From positions 1 through 6,073 of the forward strand of contig VBCQ01000380.1 of the NCBI GenBank assembly GCA_005882155.1: a DNA stretch of 6,073 nucleotides, read 5' to 3'. The number at the start of each line of letters is the position of its first letter. Position 1 is the first letter of the stretch. Made by a program: the position numbers and the translations under genes. Shown here piece by piece: positions 1-6,073 of this stretch. The stretch is from Betaproteobacteria bacterium (GTDB taxonomy: Bacteria > Pseudomonadota > Gammaproteobacteria > Burkholderiales > Burkholderiaceae_C). Under the pieces are notes generated by a model. It made no database searches. It saw only the letters and a list, made by a program, of their open reading frames with translations, and was not told the origin of the DNA.

Positions 1-1692
1 GCCGACGAGCTCGTTCGCGCCATAGCCCGACATCTGCGCGAGCGCATCGTTGGCGCGCTGCAGCCGGCCGTGGCGCAAGAACGCGATGCCGACCTCGGAC
101 AGGCTGAACATCAGCTCGCTGTCGCGTGCCAGCACTTCGAGCTCGGTCTGCTGCGTCTTCAGCCGCGTGATATCGGACAGCACCGCGATCGCTTCCATCG
201 GCCCGCTGCCCGTTCCGGTGCTGCGCACCGACAGTGCGAGCCATTGCCGCGGCGCATTGGCGTTCGGCGGCACCGCCGTTTCGAACTCGGTCTCGTAGAC
301 CGCGCCTTCGGCGAGCGCCATCACGATGTCGCCGGCGATGCGATGCGCCTGCTCCGACGCACCGAACAGCTCGTGGATGCTGCTGCCGGCGACGCCGCCG
401 CCTTCGAGCCCGAGCATGATTTCGAAGCGCCGGTTGCAGCGCACCAGCAGGTTGCCGCGCAAGTAGGCGATGCCCGCTGTCGTGCTTTCGAGAATCGTCG
501 TCAGCTCGTGCAGCAGTTGCTCGCTGCGCGCCTGCGTTTGCTGCTGCTCGGTGACGTCGAGCGTCACGACCGACGTGGTTCGCTGACCCGACGCGAGCGT
601 GGCCGGCTCGACCCGCGTCATCAGCCAGCGCTGGCCGAGCTCGGGGTGGCGCACCGCGTAGCGCACCTGCGCGCGCTGCGCGTGTCGCAATGCGTTTTGC
701 AGCCGTTCGTATTCGGGCAGCGACTCGGGCGTCACGATGTCGCGGCTGATCGCCTGCAGCACCGCCGACCCGCTCGCCGCATCGCCCCCGCCGGACGCCG
801 CGCTCTGGCGCTGTCGGACCCAGCCCGACGACTCCTGAAACGTCGCCAGGCCGACGCCGGCGGTGTCCATCAGCGCGCCGATCTGCATTTGCGCGAGGTC
901 GCGCTCTTCTTCGATGCTGCGGTCTTCGACGATCGCCATGAAGCGGCGCTGGCCACTCGGCGTTTCGTAGCAGCGAACAATCGATCGCAGTCGACGCAAG
1001 CTGGCATCGGCCTGCGGCAGCCAGCCTTGCGCGACCACCGGAGCGCTGCCCGCCTGCAGCTGTGCCGACGGCGCGCCGTCGCGCCAGAGCAGCAACTGCT
1101 GCAGCGCGGGCGACGCGTCCGACAGCAGCGCCGGCATCGCACCGGCCACCGCTTCGAACGCCGGGTTGGTCCGCACCAGCAAGCCGGTCTCGTCGTACAA
1201 CACCATGCCGAGCGGGCTCAGGTCGAACCAGTCGTCGAGCTCGCGCACTGAGCGGTCGGCGCGCTCGCGCGCGGCGTGCTCGGCGGTCGTGTCCTGCAGC
1301 ACGACCAAATGCAAGCGCTGGCCGGCGTCGTCGACGAGCGCGCTGCGCGCGGCGCGAAACCAGCGCTCGCGTCCGGCAGCGTCGATCAAGCGGCGCTCGA
1401 ACAGCGGCGCGACGTCGTCGCGGCCGACATTGCTCGAATAGGCAAGGCGCGCCTCACGGCTCTCTTCGCGGTCCTCTTCGGGCTGCAGCTCGAGCGGGTC
1501 GATGCCGATCAGCTGCTCACGCGTGAAGCCGCTGAAATCGAGATAGGCCTGGTTGGCGTCGACGATGCGATACGCGGCGTCTTGCAGCGTCGCCGGGAAC
1601 GGCGACTTCCAGAACACTCGCACGAGCTCGGCGACACCGGGATCGGCGCGAACAGGACCCCCGTTCGAGCTGAGCCTGTGGAAGCCTTGCAT
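1..1692 (-). CDS. Tandem-PAS sensory protein, partial: C-terminal output domain beyond left edge
   Basis: The minus-strand frame is open from the ATG at 1690-1692 to the window edge, giving 564 codons without a stop. I read four complete PAS-like repeats and the start of a fifth, roughly at residues 26-137, 150-262, 268-385, 392-511 and 522 onward. Visible PAS features include YRIVDANQAYLDFSGFTREQ (41-60), GMVLYDETGLLVRTNPAFEA (162-181), GIAYLRGNLLVRCNRRFEIM (407-426) and GIAFLRHGRLQRANDALAQM (535-554). Repeats end in typical PAC-type linkers such as VLQDTTAEH, VVTLDVTEQQQ and VLSDITRLKTQQTELE. I see no membrane segment or signal peptide, so this part looks cytoplasmic. No cofactor-binding residues are recognisable, so the signal sensed is unknown. 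The output domain, probably GGDEF, GGDEF-EAL or histidine kinase, is not in the window. It follows the HDOD gene by 28 bases and has a GAGGG ribosome-binding site. Codons 3-11 come from a dispersed repeat, so the extreme N-terminus is unusual; GTG codons 24 and 26 are weaker alternative starts. Confidence 0.9.
   Translation of the reverse strand, partial: MQGFHRLSSNGGPVRADPGVAELVRVFWKSPFPATLQDAAYRIVDANQAYLDFSGFTREQLIGIDPLELQPEEDREESREARLAYSSNVGRDDVAPLFERRLIDAAGRERWFRAARSALVDDAGQRLHLVVLQDTTAEHAARERADRSVRELDDWFDLSPLGMVLYDETGLLVRTNPAFEAVAGAMPALLSDASPALQQLLLWRDGAPSAQLQAGSAPVVAQGWLPQADASLRRLRSIVRCYETPSGQRRFMAIVEDRSIEEERDLAQMQIGALMDTAGVGLATFQESSGWVRQRQSAASGGGDAASGSAVLQAISRDIVTPESLPEYERLQNALRHAQRAQVRYAVRHPELGQRWLMTRVEPATLASGQRTTSVVTLDVTEQQQTQARSEQLLHELTTILESTTAGIAYLRGNLLVRCNRRFEIMLGLEGGGVAGSSIHELFGASEQAHRIAGDIVMALAEGAVYETEFETAVPPNANAPRQWLALSVRSTGTGSGPMEAIAVLSDITRLKTQQTELEVLARDSELMFSLSEVGIAFLRHGRLQRANDALAQMSGYGANELVG
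1661..1686. repeat. Short dispersed intergenic-type repeat captured in the 5' end of the PAS gene
   Basis: The plus strand reads CCGTTCGAGCTGAGCCTG followed by TGGAAGCC. From memory this is close to a short element scattered through many Burkholderiales and related genomes, of the type CCGTTCG(g/t)(g/c)CTGAGCCTG followed by TCGAAGCC. Its translation gives the familiar artefact strings PVRAEPVEA and PFELSLSK-like peptides; here the plus-strand frames read PVRAEPVEAL and PFELSLWKP. The copy here has G in place of C in the CGAAG half, which breaks the TTCG/CGAA symmetry of the usual form. It lies four bases inside the ATG of the PAS gene and encodes residues 3-11 and parts of its neighbours. Identification rests on recalled sequence and was not searched. 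Confidence 0.68.
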
Positions 1693-1699
1693 GCGTGCG

Positions 1700-1704
1700 C
1701 CCTC
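1700..1704 (-). promoter_or_regulatory. Ribosome-binding site supporting the PAS gene ATG
   Basis: The minus strand reads GAGGG, then GCGCACGC up to the ATG at 1692, counting 7 bases between the GAGGG and the start codon. It is the only good purine-rich site in the 28-base gap after the HDOD stop. It supports the ATG at 1692 even though the following codons derive from a dispersed repeat. Confidence 0.55.
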
Positions 1705-1720
1705 GTGTGCCGGGGTCAGC

Positions 1721-2953
1721 TCACTCCAGCTGCGCCGCCGCCGTCAATGCGCGCAGCTCAGCGCGGTTGATCTCGCTGACGCTCATCATCAAGTTGTCCG
1801 CCGCGGCGCGGAAGTCGAACAGCGACTCGGCTTCGACGGCGCGCACGAGCTCGATGAAGGGCTGGTACGGGCCGCTGCCGTCGACCAGCGCCTGATACAC
1901 GCGCTCGGGGACCGGGATGGTTCGCATCAGCTCGGAGAACGGCTGGCGGAACATGCGATCGAGCAGCGAGAACACGCCGCAGATGAACATCTCGTTGCGC
2001 ATCTCGTCGTCGCCGCTGGATCGCACGAGCTCTTCCATCAGCAGCCCGCGCCGCACCGCGGCGAACATCACCGGGCGCAGGTTGGTGTCCTTGCTCGCCG
2101 TGGCGAGCAGCAGCGCGAGCCAGCGCTTGAGACGCTGGTAGCCGAGCATCATGATCGCGTGGCGAAACGAGCTGATCTCCACCGACAACCCGAAGGCCGG
2201 CGAGTTGATGTAGCGCATCAGCTTGAACGCGAGCGAGGGGTCGCGCTTCAAGGTGCCTTCGAGCTTTTCGATCGGCTCCTGCTTGTCGACGCGGTTGATC
2301 AGCTCGACGATCACTTGGAGGTCGGTCTGCCCGGCCTTGCGCCCGCCGGCAGCATTGCCGGTCAGCACGTCGTCGATCGGCCAGCCGAGCACCGCGGCAG
2401 CACCGCGGTTGAAGCTCGCCTCCATGTCGGCGACGCTCGTCACACCCGACTGCACGTGCGGGATGCTGCGGCTCACACCGGCCGGCGCGCTCGCGCCGTC
2501 GGTGAGGCGCCGGTCGTCGGTCAGCTCGATGATCGAGAACTTGAAGCACGGCAGGATCTCGCGCGGCAACTGCTGGACCGGCCGGCCCTTGATCAGCAGC
2601 ACGCTGCCCTGTCCGTGCAAGGTCGTGATCGCTTCGATGTTGGCCGGATCGCTGGCCATGAAGGCCGGGATCTCGATCATCAAGTTGGTCGACAGCTGCG
2701 TCTTCAGCAGGTCCTGCAGCAACGCTTCGCTGACCACGTTGAGCGACACGCGCGCGCCGTCGGCCGGCCACACGCTGCCCACGGCATGCAGCAGTTGCGC
2801 GGCGTCGAGAACGGCGTCGGGCTTGAGCGGAAAAACGGTGAGTCGGGTCGCCGTGACGGCGCGGTTGCGATCGATGAACGGCGAGTAACCGAGGGCCACC
2901 TGGCCGAGGATGGCATCGCTCAACTGATTTTCTCCCGTGGACGACGAGCTCAC
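1721..2953 (-). CDS. HDOD-domain signalling protein with degenerate EAL-like N-terminal domain (YuxH/CdgJ-like)
   Basis: The longest reading is 410 residues from a GTG at 2951-2953. The C-terminal half contains an HDOD domain, a non-catalytic relative of HD phosphohydrolases used as a signalling scaffold. The block about 212-283 shows the family pattern, with LKRDPSLAFKLMRYINSPAF (235-254) and then HAIMMLGYQRLKRWLALLL. The N-terminal half resembles the EAL fold of YuxH/CdgJ-type proteins: LGQVALGYSPFIDRNRAV (16-33), SLNVVSEALL (70-79) and LMIEIPAF (91-98). However, an ExL motif is missing where it is expected (the sequence there is VTATRLTVFP), and I see no DDFG-type pair. It is therefore probably not an active c-di-GMP phosphodiesterase; it may bind a ligand or a partner. 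No signal peptide or membrane segment is visible, so it is likely cytoplasmic. It overlaps flgL by four bases (GTGA). A TTG at 2921-2923, preceded by a strong ribosome-binding site, is an alternative and perhaps better start (400 residues). CdgJ, with this architecture, affects Vibrio motility; a motility role here is inferred from position. Confidence 0.88.
   Translation of the reverse strand: MSSSSTGENQLSDAILGQVALGYSPFIDRNRAVTATRLTVFPLKPDAVLDAAQLLHAVGSVWPADGARVSLNVVSEALLQDLLKTQLSTNLMIEIPAFMASDPANIEAITTLHGQGSVLLIKGRPVQQLPREILPCFKFSIIELTDDRRLTDGASAPAGVSRSIPHVQSGVTSVADMEASFNRGAAAVLGWPIDDVLTGNAAGGRKAGQTDLQVIVELINRVDKQEPIEKLEGTLKRDPSLAFKLMRYINSPAFGLSVEISSFRHAIMMLGYQRLKRWLALLLATASKDTNLRPVMFAAVRRGLLMEELVRSSGDDEMRNEMFICGVFSLLDRMFRQPFSELMRTIPVPERVYQALVDGSGPYQPFIELVRAVEAESLFDFRAAADNLMMSVSEINRAELRALTAAAQLE
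2931..2936 (-). promoter_or_regulatory. Ribosome-binding site for an internal TTG start of the HDOD gene
   Basis: The minus strand reads GGGAGA, then AAATCAG, then TTG (2921-2923), a seven-base spacing to a start codon in the HDOD frame. The upstream GTG at 2953 has no purine-rich site before it (the preceding bases are CAGTATTTGAATAC). This favours a protein starting MSDAILGQVALGYSP, unless coupling through the GTGA overlap with flgL dominates. Confidence 0.6.
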
Positions 2954-4149
2954 GTATTCAAATACTGGAACAGCGAGAGCCGCTGCACCATCGAATACGA
3001 CTTCAGGGCCGCATCGTAGCCGCTTTGCTTGTTCTGGAAGTCGGAAATCGCCTGCACCATGTCCAGGTCTTCGGCGTTCGAGCGCTCGGTTTGACCTTGC
3101 AATTTCTGCGCATCGAGCCTATCGGTCACGCCGTCGATGCGCTCGAGCGTCGCGCCGACATCGGAGCGCGCCGATTGCAACCGGCTCATTGCCGCATCGA
3201 CGTTGCGCAGGTTCTCGCTGTTGTGCTGCGCCAGCTGGCCGCTGTTGAGTGACGGCGTCGACAGGTCGGCAATCGCCTTGTCGAGCGCGTCGAACACGCT
3301 GAGCGTCGGCGTCGACGGTGCGATCTGGTAGGTGTCGCCCACCGCCGGCGCACCGCTGATCGTGAACGACATGCCGTCGACCGTGATGGCCTTGCCCGAC
3401 GCGTAGGCGACGTTGGTCTGCGCCGTGGCCACGCCGTCTTTCAGAATCGAGTACGTCGTCGAGCCGGCCGTGACGCCGAACACCACGCTGTAGGTCGACC
3501 CGGTGATCGCCGACGGGTTGCTGACGCCGCCGGTGTCGATCCATGCGCTGCCGGTGCTGGTGACGGCGCTGGTCTCGAACACGCCGTTGCCGGTCGGTGC
3601 CGTGAGCCAGGTCGCGTTGCCGTCGAGCGTGATCGGCAAGGCCTCGTTGCCGGCCGCCTGCGCTTGCCCGCCGACGCCTTGGAATTGGACGCCGCCCGGG
3701 GCATCGACAAACGGCGGCTGGTTCGAGCCCTGGCCACCGAACAGATAGCCGTTCGTGCCGTCGCCGCGATTCGCGACCGACAGCAGTTGCGCGCGGATGC
3801 CGCTCAACTGCTGCGCGAGGCCTTTGCGCTCGGCGTCGCCATAGCTCGCGTTACCGGCCGCGACGAGCGCCTCGCGCGCCTGCTGCAGTAGCTCGCCGGC
3901 GTCGCCGAGCGCGCCTTCGGTCTGCGTCATCAGCGTCTGGCTCGTGTCGACCGCACGCTTCGTGGCGTCGGCGCGCGACACGCTGGCAAGCGCCCGTTCG
4001 GCGCGCGCCGCGGCCGTCGGGTCGTCGCTCGCGCGGTTGACGCGCTTGCCGCTGCTGAGCTGATGCTGCGCGTCGCTCAATTCGCTTTGCCGCTGGACCA
4101 AGCGGTCGAGCGTGGAGTCGAAGGCATGGGCGGTGCTGATGCGTGTCAT
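2950..4149 (-). CDS. flgL: Flagellar hook-filament junction protein 3 FlgL (HAP3)
   Basis: FlgL is the second junction protein. It sits between FlgK and the flagellin filament and is exported through the flagellar type III apparatus. The protein has 399 residues. Its N-terminal helical domain starts MTRISTAHAFDSTLDRLV and carries the flagellin-family signature RVNRASDDPTAAARAERA at residues 36-53. NGYLFGGQGSNQPPF (133-147) is a typical FlgL segment at the edge of the variable domain. The C-terminal helix ends in LSLFQYLNT, matching the family ending. It is about 80 residues longer than Salmonella FlgL (317); the extra length is in the middle (about 170-280) and is rich in Thr, Ser, Gly and Val, as expected for a surface-exposed beta domain. 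The ATG at 4147-4149 is one base after the flgK TGA (TGAGATG on the minus strand). The only ribosome-binding signal is a weak GGA a few bases upstream, which suggests translational coupling to flgK. The stop overlaps the possible GTG of the next gene. Confidence 0.97.
   Translation of the reverse strand: MTRISTAHAFDSTLDRLVQRQSELSDAQHQLSSGKRVNRASDDPTAAARAERALASVSRADATKRAVDTSQTLMTQTEGALGDAGELLQQAREALVAAGNASYGDAERKGLAQQLSGIRAQLLSVANRGDGTNGYLFGGQGSNQPPFVDAPGGVQFQGVGGQAQAAGNEALPITLDGNATWLTAPTGNGVFETSAVTSTGSAWIDTGGVSNPSAITGSTYSVVFGVTAGSTTYSILKDGVATAQTNVAYASGKAITVDGMSFTISGAPAVGDTYQIAPSTPTLSVFDALDKAIADLSTPSLNSGQLAQHNSENLRNVDAAMSRLQSARSDVGATLERIDGVTDRLDAQKLQGQTERSNAEDLDMVQAISDFQNKQSGYDAALKSYSMVQRLSLFQYLNT
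3316..3501 (-). other. FlgL variable-domain beta module related to FlgK modules
   Basis: FlgL residues about 217-278. STYSVVFGVTAGSTTYSILK is followed by a Thr/Ala-rich segment, then AITVDGMSFTISGAPAVGDT and YQIAPS. The VDGMSFTISGAPAVGDT stretch lines up with VDGFRVDVVAPLPAAGD in FlgK. The module accounts for most of the extra length of this FlgL over the Salmonella protein. Confidence 0.5.
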
Positions 4150-4150
4150 C

Positions 4151-6073
4151 TCAATGTCCAGTCACTTGCAGCAAGGTGTCGAAGATCGACTGCGCCACCT
4201 GCAGCATCTTCGCTGCGGCCTGGTAGCTCTGTTGAAACTGGATCAGCCGCGCGGCCTCTTCGTCGAGGTTGACGCCGGCTTTCGAGCTGCGTGCCGACTC
4301 GGCATCGGCCGCAACAGCGGCCGACATCTGCGCTGCGATGCCAGCGCTTTGCACGCGCACACCAACGTCGGACAGCGCGTTCGCGTACGCGTCGGTGATC
4401 GTCGCTCCCGGCACGATCGTTCCATTGGCCAGAGTCTGCTGGCCAACCATGCGAACGTCGCGCAAATCGACGAGCGCGCGCGCGTTGCCGTTGTTGATCG
4501 CCGGATAGGCGGTCTTCTCGACCGTCAGCGTGTCGTTGGTCTTGGGCACGCCATTGAGCGCCATCTCCCAGCCGTTGAGGCTGATCGGCTGGCCGGCTTG
4601 CCAAGTGCCGGTGCCGCTCGTGGTGGCCAGCGCGCCGGTCGTGTCGACCAGGGTGTAGCTGTAGCCGCCGACGTCGTCGGTGAAAGTGATCGTCGCGGTG
4701 AGGTCGGGGTTCAGCGTGTTGCTTACCGCATGCAGGTCGGCGACCGTTGCAGTGCCGGTGTTGCTCGCATCGATCGTGGCCGTCACCGGCGATGCGGCGG
4801 CGATGCCTTTCGGATCGTCGAGCACGCGCTGCATGTCGCGCACCGCGTCGCCGACCGGCCGCAACAGGAAGCGGTCGCCGGCCGCCGGCAGCGGCGCGAC
4901 GACGTCGACGCGAAAGCCATCGACGATCGCACCGGAGGCCACCGTGCGCACGAGCCCGTCGCTCGTGCGCGTCAGCTCGTACGACCCGGCGACGCTAGGT
5001 GAATTGCGCAGCGTGTAGTCGCTCGCCTGCAGCTCGGTCGGGTCGGCGATCGTGAGGCTCACCGACGGCACGCGATCGCCGCTGCCGTTGACATACGACG
5101 CAACGTCATTGCCGCTCGCGTCTTTCGCGTTGCCGCTCGCCGGCATGACGCCGGGCAGGCCGACGCTGAAGATCGCCGCGCCAAAGCCGGCCGGTTGACC
5201 GAGGTCGAGGCCAAGCGATTGCTGCAGATTGACTTCGCCGGCCAACGCCGACGCCATCTGGCCGAGCAGATTGCGCGCGTCGGGCAGGTCGGTCTTCTGA
5301 AAACGCAGCAGGCCGGCGATCGAGCCGCCGGTCATCAAGTCATCGGGAAACGCATGGTCGCCGCTGGCGTCGGTCACGCCGAGGTGCACGACGCCGGGAT
5401 CGAACGGGTCGGCAACAGCGGCCAGCGTGACGGCGTTGTTGCCCAGCACCAGGCTCTGCCCACCCCCCATGAACACGCTCATGCTGCCGTCGTCGGCAGG
5501 GATCGTGCTCACCTGCACGTACTGGCTGATCTGGCTCACCAACTGGTCGCGCTGATCGAGCAGATCGTTGGGCTGGTGGCCGCTGCCGGCGAGCGCGGCG
5601 ATCTGGTTGTTCAACGCAGCGACGCGTTGCGCGAGCGAGTTCACCGTGTCGATCGACGCCTTCAGGTCCGAGGTGACGCCGGCCTGGATCGCGTCGATCT
5701 GCTCGCCGGCGCTGCGAAAGCGCGAGGCCAGGTCGGCGGCGCGCGCAAGAACGACCTGGCGCGCCGACGCGTCGGTCGGCCGGCTCGCGACGTCGACGAA
5801 CGCATTGAGGAACTGGCCGGCCGCATAGCCGATGCCGGCCTCGCCGGTCGCGAAGACTTTTTCGAGCTGCTGCAGCTGGGTCGACCGCGCCTCGTCGGCC
5901 GACGCCATCGCTTGCGAGCCCGCCGCTTCGCGAGTCAGCAGTTCGTCGTGCGCGCGCGCGACCGTCGTCACGTTGACGCCCTTGCCGAAGAAGCCAGCGC
6001 CGGTGAACTGGCCGCCCGCCGTCTCGAGCTCGACCGACTGGCGCGAATACCCAGCGGTGTTGACGTTGGCGAT
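4151..6073 (-). CDS. flgK: Flagellar hook-filament junction protein 1 FlgK (HAP1), partial: N-terminus beyond right edge
   Basis: FlgK is a structural protein exported by the flagellar type III system. It polymerises on the tip of the hook and, with FlgL, joins hook to filament. The frame is open from 6073 to the TGA at 4151-4153, giving 640 residues in the window. In-window residues 1-12 read IANVNTAGYSRQ, the conserved block near the start of FlgK, so I infer that only about 25 residues are missing. GKGVNV with the DELLTR stretch follows, typical of the D0/D1 helices. LLDQRDQLVSQISQYV lies near residue 170. The C-terminus (about 601-635) has VNLDEEAARLIQFQQSYQAA and ends IFDTLL, the classic FlgK terminal helix. 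A GTG at 5971 is in frame but internal, because conserved FlgK sequence continues upstream of it. The likely full length of about 665 exceeds the 553 of Salmonella FlgK; the excess lies in the variable middle, which carries two beta-rich modules. The stop is one base before flgL, so the two are surely co-transcribed. Confidence 0.97.
   Translation of the reverse strand: MANVNTAGYSRQSVELETAGGQFTGAGFFGKGVNVTTVARAHDELLTREAAGSQAMASADEARSTQLQQLEKVFATGEAGIGYAAGQFLNAFVDVASRPTDASARQVVLARAADLASRFRSAGEQIDAIQAGVTSDLKASIDTVNSLAQRVAALNNQIAALAGSGHQPNDLLDQRDQLVSQISQYVQVSTIPADDGSMSVFMGGGQSLVLGNNAVTLAAVADPFDPGVVHLGVTDASGDHAFPDDLMTGGSIAGLLRFQKTDLPDARNLLGQMASALAGEVNLQQSLGLDLGQPAGFGAAIFSVGLPGVMPASGNAKDASGNDVASYVNGSGDRVPSVSLTIADPTELQASDYTLRNSPSVAGSYELTRTSDGLVRTVASGAIVDGFRVDVVAPLPAAGDRFLLRPVGDAVRDMQRVLDDPKGIAAASPVTATIDASNTGTATVADLHAVSNTLNPDLTATITFTDDVGGYSYTLVDTTGALATTSGTGTWQAGQPISLNGWEMALNGVPKTNDTLTVEKTAYPAINNGNARALVDLRDVRMVGQQTLANGTIVPGATITDAYANALSDVGVRVQSAGIAAQMSAAVAADAESARSSKAGVNLDEEAARLIQFQQSYQAAAKMLQVAQSIFDTLLQVTGH
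4511..4699 (-). other. FlgK variable-domain beta module, copy 2
   Basis: In-window residues about 459-521 of FlgK. It has TATITFTDDVGGYSYTLVDT, then a Thr/Gly-rich hairpin, then ISLNGWEMALNGVPKTNDTL and TVEKTA. The strand, NG turn, strand, GxP turn, (G/N)D, strand order matches copy 1 and the FlgL module. Identity is low, so descent from a common module is an inference. Confidence 0.4.
4853..5020 (-). other. FlgK variable-domain beta module, copy 1
   Basis: In-window residues about 352-407 of FlgK. It runs from DYTLRNSPSVAGSYELTRTS through GAIVDGFRVDVVAPLPAAGD to RFLLRPV. The pattern is a Tyr-rich two-strand start, a DG turn, a hydrophobic strand, a Pro-Ala-x-Gly-Asp turn and a last strand ending near Pro. 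It resembles the module in FlgL (3316-3501) and, more weakly, the second FlgK module. These are part of the surface-exposed D2/D3 region in this family. Confidence 0.5.

Noticed and set aside
70..1251. Long plus-strand open frame of 393 codons antisense to the PAS gene.
   Set aside because: Its translation is rich in Arg, His, Ala and Gln with no domain pattern, typical of the complement of a high-GC gene. The minus strand shows clear PAS repeats.
1693..1720. Possible terminator or promoter in the 28-base gap between the HDOD and PAS genes.
   Set aside because: No GC hairpin followed by a T run and no sigma-70, sigma-28 or sigma-54 type motif. The space is filled by a ribosome-binding site.
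1758..2771. Second minus-strand frame of 337 codons overlapping the HDOD gene.
   Set aside because: It is an out-of-frame reading of the HDOD gene with an Arg/Ala-rich translation. The HDOD frame has the family motifs.
1553..3019. Plus-strand open frame of 488 codons spanning the PAS start, the whole HDOD gene and the end of flgL.
   Set aside because: It crosses three real gene boundaries on the other strand, has no family motif, and contains the translated dispersed repeat (PFELSL). It is a codon-bias shadow.
2950..4153. Possible internal flagellar (sigma-28 type) promoter ahead of the HDOD gene within flgL.
   Set aside because: I found no TAAA plus GCCGATAA-like pair at the right spacing on the minus strand.
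4112..5002. Plus-strand open frame of 296 codons antisense to flgK.
   Set aside because: Arg/His/Val-rich low-information translation opposite a convincing FlgK. No ribosome-binding site or known motif.
5463..5468. Run of six C (six G on the coding strand) in flgK, considered as a phase-variation tract.
   Set aside because: Six bases is too short in GC-rich DNA, and the frame is intact through conserved FlgK sequence on both sides.
5948..5960. Alternating CG dinucleotide stretch near the right end.
   Set aside because: Short and explained by Arg-Ala codons in flgK (VARAHD). No repeat unit beyond the codon bias.

Overview
The window is high-GC DNA, about two thirds G+C by eye, with every gene on the minus strand and almost no space between them. 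The layout and protein style suggest a flagellated betaproteobacterium, most likely Burkholderiales of the Rubrivivax/Leptothrix/Ideonella type. This assignment is an inference from GC content, the FlgK/FlgL sequences, and a dispersed repeat of a kind I recall from Burkholderiales genomes. No database was searched.

Reading in the direction of transcription (right to left), the order is as follows. (1) 6073-4151: flgK, hook-filament junction protein 1, missing only its first two dozen or so codons beyond the right edge. (2) 4149-2950: flgL, hook-filament junction protein 2, starting one base after the flgK stop. (3) 2953-1721: an HDOD-domain protein with a degenerate EAL-like N-terminal half (YuxH/CdgJ-like architecture). 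It overlaps flgL by four bases (GTGA), but a better-supported TTG start lies ten codons in. (4) 1692-1: the N-terminal 564 codons of a multi-PAS sensory protein whose output domain lies beyond the left edge. The largest gap is 28 bases, so the four genes look like one transcription unit. I see no internal promoter or terminator.

Functionally, the first two genes make the collar of subunits that joins the flagellar hook to the filament. The next two look like signalling or regulatory proteins: an HDOD/degenerate-EAL scaffold and a cytoplasmic tandem-PAS receptor. A plausible reading is a late flagellar operon whose tail carries a signalling pair that could tie motility or c-di-GMP output to the state of flagellar assembly. 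That link is inferred from position only.

The points most worth a second look are: a short dispersed repeat that forms the first codons of the PAS gene right after its start codon; the start-site ambiguity of the HDOD gene; a related beta-rich module that appears in both FlgK (twice) and FlgL (once); and the placement of a signalling pair directly behind flgKL. I found no mobile element, CRISPR array, RNA gene or clearly undescribed system. Apart from these points it is an ordinary flagellar locus.
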